Assembly (NCBI GenBank): GCA_049840395.1
Contig: JASGLD010000001.1
Span: 248,001 to 312,000, forward strand
DNA length: 64,000 nt
Direction of reading: 5' to 3'
DNA from: CAILZL01 sp049840395
GTDB lineage: Bacteria; Pseudomonadota; Gammaproteobacteria; Steroidobacterales; Steroidobacteraceae
Made by a program: the position numbers and the translations under genes. Below are positions 1-7,970 of the stretch, piece after piece; the stretch's first letter is position 1; every line of letters starts with the position of its first letter. Under the pieces are notes generated by a model. It made no database searches, was not told the DNA's origin, and was given only the letters and a program-made list of their open reading frames with translations.

Positions 1-273
1 AATTACAGCGCCGCCAAGGCCGGCATTATCGGTGCCACCAAGGCATTGGCGGTGGAGTTGGCCAGTCGTAACATCACCGTCAATTGCGTGGCGCCTGGTT
101 TGATTCGTACCGAAATGATCGCTGACGTGCTCATGGAAGAGGTCATGCAGGCCATTCCCGCCAAGCGGGTGGGTGAGCCGGAAGAAGTGGCGGCAGTAGT
201 GAGTTTCCTGATGTCCGAAGGCGCTGCGTATGTGACGCGCCAGGTGATTGCTGTGAATGGTGGGATGTGTTGA
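1..273 (+). CDS. fabG: 3-oxoacyl-ACP reductase, FabG/ApeQ-like, 5'-truncated
   Basis: This is the C-terminal 90 residues of a short-chain dehydrogenase that would reduce 3-oxoacyl-ACP with NADPH. The frame is open from base 1. It begins with N-Y-S-A-A-K-A-G, the active-site YxxxK segment of SDR enzymes, and continues through the family-typical APGLIRTEM and GEPEEVA stretches to a closing NGGMC. The rest lies left of the window. Its stop overlaps the ATG of the next gene (TGATG), so the two are translationally coupled. The pairing with an ApeR-like synthase suggests the ketoreductase of an aryl-polyene cluster (ApeQ position), but the reductase alone could equally be a general FabG. Confidence 0.9.
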   Translation, partial: NYSAAKAGIIGATKALAVELASRNITVNCVAPGLIRTEMIADVLMEEVMQAIPAKRVGEPEEVAAVVSFLMSEGAAYVTRQVIAVNGGMC

Positions 274-1514
274 TGAGTAATGGCAACGGCAAGCGTGTAG
301 TAGTCACCGGTATGGGCTGCATCACGGCCCTGGGCGATACCTGGGCGAAGTTTGAGAGCAATCTGCGCAACAACGTCAGCGGCGTGTGCTACATGCCCGA
401 ATGGGAGCGCTTTGAAGGTTTGAACACCCGTCTTGCCGGGCCGGTGAAAGATTTCAAACTGCCGCCGCATTACAACCGCAAGGTCACGCGCAGCATGGGG
501 CGCGTCGCCATGCTGGCCACGCGCGCCACCGAGATGGCGCTGGAAGACGCCGGCCTGCTCAACGATCCGGAAATCAAAACCGGCGCGATGGGCGTGGCCT
601 ATGGTTCGTGTACCGGCAGCACCGACGCCACATTGGAATTCAGTTCCATGATCATCACCGGCGTAGTGGGGGGTATCAATGCCACCACTTACTTAAGACT
701 GATGCCGCACACCACCTGCGCCAACATCGGTGTGTACTTCGGTTTGAAAGGTCGCGTCATTCCCACCTGCAGCGCCTGCACTTCGGGCAGCCAGGCGATT
801 GGTTATGCGTATGAAGCCATCAAGTATGGGTTGATTCCGATGATGGTGGCCGGCGGTTCCGAAGAGCTATGCGCCAGCGAAGCGGCCGTATTCGACACCT
901 TGTACGCAGCCAGTTTGCGTAATGACGCGCCCACTACCACGCCACGACCTTTTGATATCAGCCGCGATGGTTTGGTGATCGGTGAAGGCGCGGGCACGCT
1001 GGTGCTGGAAGAGTACGAACACGCCAAGGCGCGCGGCGCGACCATCTATGCCGAACTGGTGGGCTATGCCAGCAACTCCGATGGCGATCATCTGACCCAT
1101 CCCAACACGCAGACCATGGAAGTGGCCATGCGCATGGCGCTCAAGGATGCCGATATATCTCCCGATGCCATCGGCTATGTAAATGCCCACGCCACCTCCA
1201 CCGAACAAGGCGACATTGCCGAATCGCAAGCCACGCATCGCCTGTTCGGCAAGCGCATGCCGATCAGTACCTTGAAGGGGCATCTGGGTCATACGCTGGG
1301 CGCCTGCGGCGCAGTAGAAAGCTGGGCCGCCATCGAGATGATGAATCGTGGCTGGTTTGCGCCCACGCTTAACTTGCAGAACATTGACGAGCGTTGCGGC
1401 GAGCTTGATTACATCGTCGGTAACGGTCGCGAACTGCAGTGCGAGTATGTGATGAATAATAACTTTGCGTTTGGTGGGGTTAATACTTCGTTGGTTTATA
1501 AGCGGGTGAGTTAA
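273..1514 (+). CDS. beta-ketoacyl-ACP synthase, ApeR-like
   Basis: Condensing enzyme of the KAS I/II thiolase fold, 413 residues, which would elongate an acyl-ACP by decarboxylative condensation with malonyl-ACP. The Cys-His-His triad is visible: the nucleophile in CSACTSGSQ (about Cys169), His in NAHATST and His in GHTLGACG. Long stretches, such as YMPEW followed by GLNTRL near the N-terminus and CGELDY near the C-terminus, recall from memory the ApeR synthase of aryl-polyene clusters more than housekeeping FabF. I chose the ATG at 273 over an upstream GTG at 267 because it sits in the TGATG coupling with fabG. If the assignment holds, the window starts at the last two genes of an aryl-polyene pigment cluster. 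The gene ends by sharing TTAA with the convergent gene at 1511-3346. Confidence 0.88.
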   Translation: MSNGNGKRVVVTGMGCITALGDTWAKFESNLRNNVSGVCYMPEWERFEGLNTRLAGPVKDFKLPPHYNRKVTRSMGRVAMLATRATEMALEDAGLLNDPEIKTGAMGVAYGSCTGSTDATLEFSSMIITGVVGGINATTYLRLMPHTTCANIGVYFGLKGRVIPTCSACTSGSQAIGYAYEAIKYGLIPMMVAGGSEELCASEAAVFDTLYAASLRNDAPTTTPRPFDISRDGLVIGEGAGTLVLEEYEHAKARGATIYAELVGYASNSDGDHLTHPNTQTMEVAMRMALKDADISPDAIGYVNAHATSTEQGDIAESQATHRLFGKRMPISTLKGHLGHTLGACGAVESWAAIEMMNRGWFAPTLNLQNIDERCGELDYIVGNGRELQCEYVMNNNFAFGGVNTSLVYKRVS

Positions 1515-3346
1515 GGATATTGAAGTGTCTTTGTAGGTTTGATGAATCGCTCAAACCATATCTTGAGTTCAGCGAAGCTCTGTGGATCGTTGTTCAAAAT
1601 CCATGAGACGATTTTGGGGCCATGTTCGGTTTTGTTGTAGGTGAAACCATCGCCCAAAGTTTTTTGGACTACGAAGTTAAGTGTTTTGGCTGCATGCAAT
1701 TGTTTGCTGCTTGTGTTTTTAGGGTTTAGTAAATTTTCTTTTACCGAAGCTGCCTCACTAAGTGCCTTTTTAACATCAGAGATGAAGTTCTCGTTAGGAG
1801 TGTCGGTCAAGGCGTGAGCGATTGCATCGGGGTGAAAAAAGAAATCTTCAAGCATTGGTTTCGGTAAGAAGTGAACAATTCCTTTGCATTCTTTTTCTAT
1901 GCTTTCAATTTCACTTTTCGACTTTCCCTCGGTGTCAAGAGTGATTGCTACCATGGGTGGTGCCAAAAATGACCCCTCGGAAAGTTTTTTATAGATATTA
2001 GCTACTTTGGACGGGCGAAATCTGCGCGACTCGAAATCTCCGGTTGAATGAAGTCTTAGGACGGCTAGTCCTTGTGCTTGGTCAGGAAAAAAGTGCTTTA
2101 GAAGCAATGGAAATGCTGCCTCTTCTGTCTCGCCTTCTACCCAAAGTATGTGATCGCAGCCATGTAGATCGGTGAGTCTTATGCCTAATTCCAATAGGCC
2201 TGCATGTATCTCGAAGAACTTTGTTCCAGTTGTTTGCTGTCTGGTGCTCTTCTGTCCACTATGTTCAAGCAATGTTACCGTAGATGCATCAATAGCTCTT
2301 AATACGTCGCTTGAATGGGTTGTTATGAAGAATTGATGGAGTTTTCCGATTTCTCCGAGAATTGCTAATAGTTCTCGAACCGCTCTCGGATGTAAAAATG
2401 AATTTGGCTCCTCTAATAAAATAAAGCGCTGATTTTGAGCCGTTAATGCAATGTAGAGCATTGCTAAGGCATTAAATACTCCAGTTCCCGCTTGATCTAT
2501 GGGCACGGATAAGTCGCCGCGGTTCTTTGATGCTGGAGTGGTATGTATTTCAAGTTCAAACTGATTGCTTCCGTTAGGAGGGGAGCCTATCCAATAAATA
2601 GTTGGGAAAATTCTATTTAGTAGTTCATTTAGATAGTCGAAAAGGTTTTTGTTCTTCGATTGCAGAAAGTTTATACAGTAAGCGAGATTTGACGCGTCGG
2701 GGAGCAGTGAGCTTTCAGGCTGGTGGCCTGCCCTACGTTGTACTTTTCGATCTGCAGAGAATCTATATGTGCGCAAAGATGTTTCGCTCCACAGCGTATT
2801 TAATTCCCCTGTCCCAGTTGAGATGTTGTGGTGTTCTTCGAATTCTCCGCTCTCAAGATTTATTTTTGCTGCGGCAAATTGGGAATTTAAGCTAAGTGAT
2901 CTCCAATTTGATCGGTCTGCAATGAATTGGAGCCTTCCTTCTGGTCCAGAGCTGGTATTTCGCTTGAATTCAAGGGAAAGTGGTTTGCGCTTGAGTTCTT
3001 TGTTTAGCAATGAGAGGGATGGCAGATTGTTTGATAAGTGGGTTCCATTTTCGATGGCAATGTAGATCGACTTTTCCGGGGCTAGAACTTTGGCAAGCTC
3101 TTTGTGTGTTGTGTCGTAGCTAACAAAAACGCTGGAGCTGTCTATCCATTTTGTATCTGGTTCAACGATATTAAGAATGGATCGGTGTGGTGTATTGCTT
3201 ATTTTATGAAGCTCTATTGCTTCTAGAACTGAGGTTTTTCCACTGGAGTTTGCTCCAAGTAAAACATTAAAGCCCGCATCGAAAGCAAATGTGGTTTCCT
3301 CGAGGAAGCTTTTATAATTCGTAATTGCCAGTTTTCTTAATAACAT
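1511..3346 (-). CDS. OLD-family ATPase with TOPRIM nuclease domain
   Basis: A 611-residue protein of the overcoming-lysogenization-defect (OLD) type, in which an ABC-like ATPase is fused to a TOPRIM metal-dependent nuclease. The Walker A is GANSSGKT (31-38), the signature-like segment is DQAGTG (284-289), the Walker B is FILLEEP (308-314) and the H-loop is TTHSS (342-346). The TOPRIM part starts at LWVEGETEE (401-409) with an acidic LDTEG near 470-474. Such proteins act in phage defence or DNA processing, either alone (class 1) or with a UvrD-like helicase (class 2, GajA-like). No helicase neighbour is present, so class 1 is more likely. The DNA is visibly richer in A and T than its neighbours, which suggests recent transfer. 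It lies 22 bases downstream of the co-oriented NYN gene, with a GGGGA-like ribosome site before the ATG. Confidence 0.88.
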   Translation of the reverse strand: MLLRKLAITNYKSFLEETTFAFDAGFNVLLGANSSGKTSVLEAIELHKISNTPHRSILNIVEPDTKWIDSSSVFVSYDTTHKELAKVLAPEKSIYIAIENGTHLSNNLPSLSLLNKELKRKPLSLEFKRNTSSGPEGRLQFIADRSNWRSLSLNSQFAAAKINLESGEFEEHHNISTGTGELNTLWSETSLRTYRFSADRKVQRRAGHQPESSLLPDASNLAYCINFLQSKNKNLFDYLNELLNRIFPTIYWIGSPPNGSNQFELEIHTTPASKNRGDLSVPIDQAGTGVFNALAMLYIALTAQNQRFILLEEPNSFLHPRAVRELLAILGEIGKLHQFFITTHSSDVLRAIDASTVTLLEHSGQKSTRQQTTGTKFFEIHAGLLELGIRLTDLHGCDHILWVEGETEEAAFPLLLKHFFPDQAQGLAVLRLHSTGDFESRRFRPSKVANIYKKLSEGSFLAPPMVAITLDTEGKSKSEIESIEKECKGIVHFLPKPMLEDFFFHPDAIAHALTDTPNENFISDVKKALSEAASVKENLLNPKNTSSKQLHAAKTLNFVVQKTLGDGFTYNKTEHGPKIVSWILNNDPQSFAELKIWFERFIKPTKTLQYP

Positions 3347-3368
3347 GCGGTCCCCATTCGCGGATTTT

Positions 3369-4223
3369 TTACTTATTTCCCGTGGCCGCTGTTGCTTTGT
3401 CAGTCAATCTAACCGTATACCCACCCGACTTCTCATCCGGCTGCAATTTAATCAATCCCCGTTTCTGCGCTTCCACCAATAAGTCATTGAACGAACCAAA
3501 CCCATGCGCCCGTTCGTTGAAGCCGGGGTTACGTCGCTTGATGGCCTGCTTGATCATCGAGCCCCAGATGGGGTCGTTCTCTTCGCGTTCTTCGGTGATG
3601 GCATCCAGCGTTTCAACTAATTGATCCAGTGCCTGCGTGGCGTCCGGGCCTTTGTTGGGGGCTTTGTCGGTTTTCGGTTGAGCGGGTGTGTTGTTAGGTG
3701 TGGTGGTGGCAGCTTTGCGCCGTGACTTGGCGGGTTCCTTGCGCACCAGGTCATCGTAGTAGATGAATTCATCGCAGTTGTTGATGAACAGGTCCGAGGT
3801 GGAGTTTTTCACGCCCACGCCGATCACGGTCTTGGCGTTTTCGCGCAGCTTGCTGACCAAGGGCGAGAAGTCGGAGTCGCCGCTAACAATTACAAAAGTA
3901 TCGACATGACCCTTGGTGTAGCACAGATCCAATGCATCCACGACCATGCGGATGTCGGCGGAGTTCTTGCCTGACTGGCGTACATGCGGAATCTCGATGA
4001 GTTCGAAGGCAGCTTCATGCAGGCCGCGTTTGAAATCCTTGTAACGGTCATAGTCGCAGTAAGCTTTCTTGACGACGATGTGACCCTTGAGCAGCAGGCG
4101 TTCCAATACTTTCTGGATGTCGAAACCCGGGTACTTGGCGTCGCGCGCGCCGAGCACTAGGTTCTCCAGGTCGAGAAACACGGCCATGGTGGCGTCGCTG
4201 GTGCCAGTATTGCGTTTGTCCAT
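3369..4223 (-). CDS. NYN-domain (PIN-like RNase) protein with OST-HTH-like C-terminus
   Basis: A 284-residue protein starting MDKRNTGTSD. The first 165 residues form a NYN domain, a PIN-like fold with metal-binding aspartates at FLDLENL, in ADIRMVVDALD and in SGDSDFSPLV, a pattern seen in LabA/MARF1-type RNases. A low-complexity basic and proline-containing linker (about 170-205) leads to a C-terminal segment (about 215-275) that resembles an OST-HTH/LOTUS RNA-binding domain. The role is probably RNA cleavage or regulation; the substrate is unknown. A longer reading from a GTG at 4277 exists, but the ATG at 4223 matches where relatives usually begin. Base composition matches the core genome, unlike the OLD gene just downstream. 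Confidence 0.85.
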   Translation of the reverse strand: MDKRNTGTSDATMAVFLDLENLVLGARDAKYPGFDIQKVLERLLLKGHIVVKKAYCDYDRYKDFKRGLHEAAFELIEIPHVRQSGKNSADIRMVVDALDLCYTKGHVDTFVIVSGDSDFSPLVSKLRENAKTVIGVGVKNSTSDLFINNCDEFIYYDDLVRKEPAKSRRKAATTTPNNTPAQPKTDKAPNKGPDATQALDQLVETLDAITEEREENDPIWGSMIKQAIKRRNPGFNERAHGFGSFNDLLVEAQKRGLIKLQPDEKSGGYTVRLTDKATAATGNK

Positions 4224-4325
4224 ATGCGGCCGATCATGACTGGTTCGGTGTTGGCTGACCAGTGGTGTTGATGTCACCCGCGGCTGCTCTGCTAGAGGCG
4301 GCGGAGGGCCGGCTGCCGGGTTGCT

Positions 4326-5099
4326 TTACGTGCCGATGAAATGCCGTCCATGCTCGGATTGCAGTTCATGCATGGGGGTGCGATACAAACGACTGAGGTT
4401 GTCGGCGCTGACGATGTCATTGACGGCGCCGTGCAGCCACTGACTGTTACCGAATAGCAGCAGGGCATGATCGGCAAAGCGCGTCGCCAGATTGGGGTCG
4501 TGCAGGCTCATGATGATGGTGCCGCCGGCATCGGCCAGTTTGCGTAACAGCTTCAATACCTGCAGTTGATGCTGTGGATCGAGATGATTGGTGGGTTCAT
4601 CGAGAATCAATATCGATGTCTGTTGCGTCAATGCGGTGGCAATGGCCAGCCGTCGGCGTTCACCGCCGGAAAGCGTTTCGATGCTGCGCTGGGCAAAGTG
4701 CTGCAGGTCCATGTCGGCCAGCGCGGTGCGCGCGATGTCATGGTCTTGCGCGGTTTCCCAGTGCCAGAAGTCGATATGCGGGTGCCGACCGCTCAGAGCG
4801 TATTCCAATGTAGTGACCGGAAAGGGCTCTTCAATGTCTTGAGCAACGAAGCTCAATTGCTTCGCCAGATCGCGACGTGATTGGGTTGTCAGGACTTGTT
4901 GGTTCAACAACACCGAACCGTTGCTGGGTTTACGCAGGCCGGCCAGGGTATGCAGCGTTAGCGATTTGCCTGTGCCATTGCGACCCAGCACGGCAGTGAT
5001 GCTGCCCGGCTCGAATTGCAGATTCAGTTGTTCCACCAATACACATTCATGTACGGCGATATCGAGCGCGGCGCAGCTGAGTGTTGGCGAAGCCTTCAT
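4326..5099 (-). CDS. ABC transporter ATP-binding protein, FecE/BtuD type
   Basis: The 257-residue ATPase subunit of an importer for cobalamin, haem or ferric siderophore. Visible motifs are Walker A GRNGTGKS (about 39-46), Q-loop VAQDIEEPF, signature LSGGERRR, Walker B ILILDEPTNHLDP and the H-loop SLHD. It couples ATP hydrolysis to uptake with a FecCD/BtuC permease, and the natural partner is the gene at 7971-8960. That gene is co-oriented but separated by two genes and an opposite-strand GGDEF gene. Its ATG overlaps the end of the upstream HExxH gene by four bases, so it is translated from a shared transcript with pdxH and that gene. No periplasmic binding-protein gene is present in the window. 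Confidence 0.9.
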   Translation of the reverse strand: MKASPTLSCAALDIAVHECVLVEQLNLQFEPGSITAVLGRNGTGKSLTLHTLAGLRKPSNGSVLLNQQVLTTQSRRDLAKQLSFVAQDIEEPFPVTTLEYALSGRHPHIDFWHWETAQDHDIARTALADMDLQHFAQRSIETLSGGERRRLAIATALTQQTSILILDEPTNHLDPQHQLQVLKLLRKLADAGGTIIMSLHDPNLATRFADHALLLFGNSQWLHGAVNDIVSADNLSRLYRTPMHELQSEHGRHFIGT

Positions 5100-5887
5100 G
5101 GTGCGCGGTCCCAGCCGATTTCGCGCGCAGTAATTGGACCGATCATGACTTGCTGTAATGAGTCGGCCTGCTCGGCCCGGTTGGCGCTGACGGCAATGCG
5201 GCCCGCCATGAGTTCGGCACGCTCCTGCGGATAGCGTGGCTGACGTTCCGGTTCGGCATAGCCTTCTGGATAAACAGGCAGATTGGTTTCCAGATCGTAC
5301 TTGTCGGTGGCGCTTAACGTATGCAGCAGTTCGTGCGCGACGATCACCAGATTGGCGCGCGCCATGCTATTCGACGCAAACAGGTGAGCGATACCCACCA
5401 AACCTTTTTCCAGACCGGTGGAGTCTTGCAGCACGTTGGCGCGTGCGGGATCGTGAAACAGCATGAACATGCGAATGGTGGGCGTGGGGCCGGGTGGATT
5501 GGGCGTGCGCCAGGTAAACCAGCGCAGATGCAGACTCCACATCATCGTGACCAATACGCCGCCTTGTTCGGGCGGTAGCGGCGGCGGTTCGCTAAGTACG
5601 GGCGCCAGTGTGAAGCGCAAGGGACGATCCACAGGTAGGTAATAAAGCTTGGCTTGGTTGTTGAAGAAGGCTTCCAGCGGTTGTAAGTCCTCTGGTTGCA
5701 GTTGTCGAATAAACTCTGTCGCTGCTTTGCTGCCATCAGCGTTGACGGGAAATAACGCCACCTGCAGTGGGCCTTGCCAGCTGCGGCTGTAGAAGCGATC
5801 CAGCACCGTGTTCAATGCCACGAATACCAGGATGATCAACAGAATGGCGATGCGTAATTTGCGGAACATGCCGGCGCTTTGACTCAA
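5096..5887 (-). CDS. membrane-anchored HExxH protein, putative metallopeptidase
   Basis: A protein of up to 263 residues that I do not recognise as a named family. One N-terminal hydrophobic segment (about 11-29) after a basic start predicts an inner-membrane anchor with the bulk in the periplasm. A VIVAHELLHTLSATDKYD segment (182-198) carries a HExxH zinc motif, with an aspartate six residues after the second histidine as a possible third ligand, so a gluzincin- or metzincin-like peptidase is plausible. The remainder has no motif I know. It overlaps pdxH and the ABC ATPase by four bases on either side, implying one operon. The first start is a TTG at 5887 overlapping the pdxH stop; an ATG at 5869 is an alternative. 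Confidence 0.75.
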   Translation of the reverse strand: MSQSAGMFRKLRIAILLIILVFVALNTVLDRFYSRSWQGPLQVALFPVNADGSKAATEFIRQLQPEDLQPLEAFFNNQAKLYYLPVDRPLRFTLAPVLSEPPPLPPEQGGVLVTMMWSLHLRWFTWRTPNPPGPTPTIRMFMLFHDPARANVLQDSTGLEKGLVGIAHLFASNSMARANLVIVAHELLHTLSATDKYDLETNLPVYPEGYAEPERQPRYPQERAELMAGRIAVSANRAEQADSLQQVMIGPITAREIGWDRAP

Positions 5888-6549
5888 GGATTCAAGCGCG
5901 TGCTACGCCAGCTGCCCGGCGTAAAGCTGAAGGCATCGTTGGGCGTGAGTTCGCGCGACCAGCGCGCGCGGTCGTGCACGCGGCCTGGGCCCGAGACCCA
6001 CAGTTCAATGTGTTCGATCCATAAACGAAAGCCGCCCCAATGCGGTGGCCGTGGAATGCTGAGTTGGCCGGTGAGCGTCTTCGCTGCAAATTTGGCGCTG
6101 ACTTTGGCTACCTGAGTCAGCAACTGATTGCGCGAGCTCAACGGCTGACTTTGCTCGCTGGCCCAGGCGCCTAATTGGCTGGCCAGGGCGCGACTGCGGA
6201 AATAGGCATCGCTTTCGTCTGCGGGCGACTGCACGATCCGCCCCTCGATGCGCACCTGACGTTCCAGTGAATCCCAATGAAACACGGCGGCGGCATAGGG
6301 GTGCGCCGCCAATGCCTGCCCCTTGCGCGACTCATAATTGGTGAAGAACACCACGTAACCGTGTGTGTCGATCAGGTGTTTGCACAGCACGATGCGGGCG
6401 CTGGGTCGGCCATTCGCATCCACTGTGGCCAGCGTCATGGCGTCCGGATTGTTCTGGATGTGCTGGTCCTTGGCGTGGTGGAACCATTGCGCGAACATCG
6501 GCAAGGGATTGTCCGGCAGCGGTTCGGGAAGGAAATCGTTGGCGCTCAT
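5884..6549 (-). CDS. pdxH: pyridoxamine/pyridoxine 5'-phosphate oxidase
   Basis: A 221-residue FMN enzyme that oxidises pyridoxine or pyridoxamine 5'-phosphate to pyridoxal phosphate, the last step of vitamin B6 synthesis and salvage. The FMN-binding core shows ATVDANGRPSARIVLCK and GYVVFFTNYESRKGQAL, and the C-terminal dimerisation part shows HWGGFRLWIEHIELW and ends RLNP, as the family ends R-L-x-P. I chose the ATG at 6549, which gives about the usual length; the frame stays open further upstream, but that extension looks non-coding. It is the first gene of a minus-strand run through the HExxH gene and the ABC ATPase. Confidence 0.93.
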   Translation of the reverse strand: MSANDFLPEPLPDNPLPMFAQWFHHAKDQHIQNNPDAMTLATVDANGRPSARIVLCKHLIDTHGYVVFFTNYESRKGQALAAHPYAAAVFHWDSLERQVRIEGRIVQSPADESDAYFRSRALASQLGAWASEQSQPLSSRNQLLTQVAKVSAKFAAKTLTGQLSIPRPPHWGGFRLWIEHIELWVSGPGRVHDRARWSRELTPNDAFSFTPGSWRSTRLNP

Positions 6550-6868
6550 GCGGTGGCGGTTCGCAATGTGTGATTGTTTAAGTATGAAACATTGTTTAAG
6601 TGGCGTGCCTGCGCAGCGACAATGGGTTCGCTTCGGCTCAGCAGTCAAAATTCCGTGCGCATTATTGCCGAGCCGTGGTTGCGGCGGGTAGAGGTTCCGC
6701 CGGTCGCGGCAGCTATAACTCAGGCAACGCAACTATTGCTGCTGCAAATCGTCAAAAAGGCATTGCAGCCGCCACCCAACAGAGGTGCAATACCGGCGGG
6801 CATGCGCAAGAGAATTCACCCACTCATGCTCAAGGGATGCACAACTTGGTTCGGATGAGAACAGGCTG
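6550..6868. other. divergent intergenic region pdxH / GGDEF gene
   Basis: These 319 bases separate two divergently read genes and should hold both promoters. An 11-base direct repeat, attgtttaagt, occurs at 6573-6583 and 6591-6601, 18 bases apart, immediately upstream of pdxH. Its spacing is compatible with a dimeric regulator site, but no known consensus fits. I see no convincing gene here. Confidence 0.4.
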
Positions 6869-7966
6869 ATGGCGGCACGGGATCTCGAAGCGGAGGTGCT
6901 GAGGTTGCGCCGGCGTATTGCTGCGCTGACCGACGAGGCCGTGAACAATGAGCGGCTGCTCAAGAAGACGCAGCAGCGCGAATTGGAATTGCTCAAAGCC
7001 GGTGAGCTGCCGCAGTTGTTCGAGGTGATCTGCCAGCGTCTGGCCGTTTCTTACGGTTTGGAGGTTGTCACGCTGGTGTTGTGGGACCCCAATCACGAGA
7101 TCCAGCATCTATTGCTGGGTGCGCAGGTCAAGCTCGAAGAATTCCCGCGGGTGATTTTTATCGACGACATTGCGCCGCTGGAACAGCAATTCCAGCCGGG
7201 CAAGCAGCCACTGCTCGGGCCCTATCGTGCCGATCGGCATCGCGCTTTATTCAAGGTGTCCGCGGTCATCAGAAGCGTGGCCTTGATTCCGCTTTGGCAG
7301 CAGGATCAGCTGCGCGGCTGTGTGTGTTTTGGCAGCCAGGACGAACAGCGCTTTACTCAGCATCTGGGTACCGACTTTCTGGCGCATATCGGCGTGATTG
7401 CTTCGTTTGCCATCGACAATGCGGTGAACCGCGCGCGTCTGGTGCGCAGTGGGCTGACTGATTTCCTCACCGGCTGGCACAACCGGCGTTACCTGCACGA
7501 GCGTCTTAAAGAAGAGCTGTCGCGTGCGCAGCGGGCGCATACCACCATGGCCTGCGTGTTATTGGATCTGGATCACTTTAAAACCATCAACGACACCCAT
7601 GGTCATCTGGTGGGCGATATGGCGCTGCGTGCGGCGGCGGAGCGCATCAATCAGCAGATTCGCGGCAGCGATGCTGCGGCGCGTTTCGGCGGGGACGAAT
7701 TTGTGGTGCTGGCGCGCGATATCAGCGAGGAGCAGGTGCACATTCTGGCCGAACGCATGCGCCAGTCGGTGTGCGAGTCGCCATTGCAGTTACAGGATGG
7801 TGTGCAGCATCGCATCAGTGTTTCGGTGGGCGTGGCCTTGATGCAGATGTCGGATATCAAGCAGGACATCAATGTCGTGGCTGAGCACTTGTTGGCGCAG
7901 GCGGATGTCGCGTTGTATCGCGCCAAGCAGCAGGGCCGTAATCGCGTCGAAGTGGTGGTGTGTTGA
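6869..7966 (+). CDS. GGDEF diguanylate cyclase with GAF-like (DUF484-type) sensor
   Basis: A 365-residue enzyme predicted to make cyclic di-GMP from two GTP. After a coiled N-terminus (about 2-45), residues 45-190 look like a DUF484/GAF-type ligand domain. From about 194 the cyclase domain follows, with DFLTGWHNRRYL, the DLDHFKTIND metal site and an intact active site FGGDEF (273-278). An RGSD sits at 265-268, exactly five residues before GGDEF, the canonical product-inhibition I-site, so feedback control is expected. The ATG at 6869 begins the plausible protein; the frame is open further upstream to 6785. Its stop lies four bases from the convergent permease gene. It may feed the PilZ-like and FleQ proteins encoded in the flagellar region, but that is inference. 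Confidence 0.9.
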   Translation: MAARDLEAEVLRLRRRIAALTDEAVNNERLLKKTQQRELELLKAGELPQLFEVICQRLAVSYGLEVVTLVLWDPNHEIQHLLLGAQVKLEEFPRVIFIDDIAPLEQQFQPGKQPLLGPYRADRHRALFKVSAVIRSVALIPLWQQDQLRGCVCFGSQDEQRFTQHLGTDFLAHIGVIASFAIDNAVNRARLVRSGLTDFLTGWHNRRYLHERLKEELSRAQRAHTTMACVLLDLDHFKTINDTHGHLVGDMALRAAAERINQQIRGSDAAARFGGDEFVVLARDISEEQVHILAERMRQSVCESPLQLQDGVQHRISVSVGVALMQMSDIKQDINVVAEHLLAQADVALYRAKQQGRNRVEVVVC

Positions 7967-7970
7967 TCCG

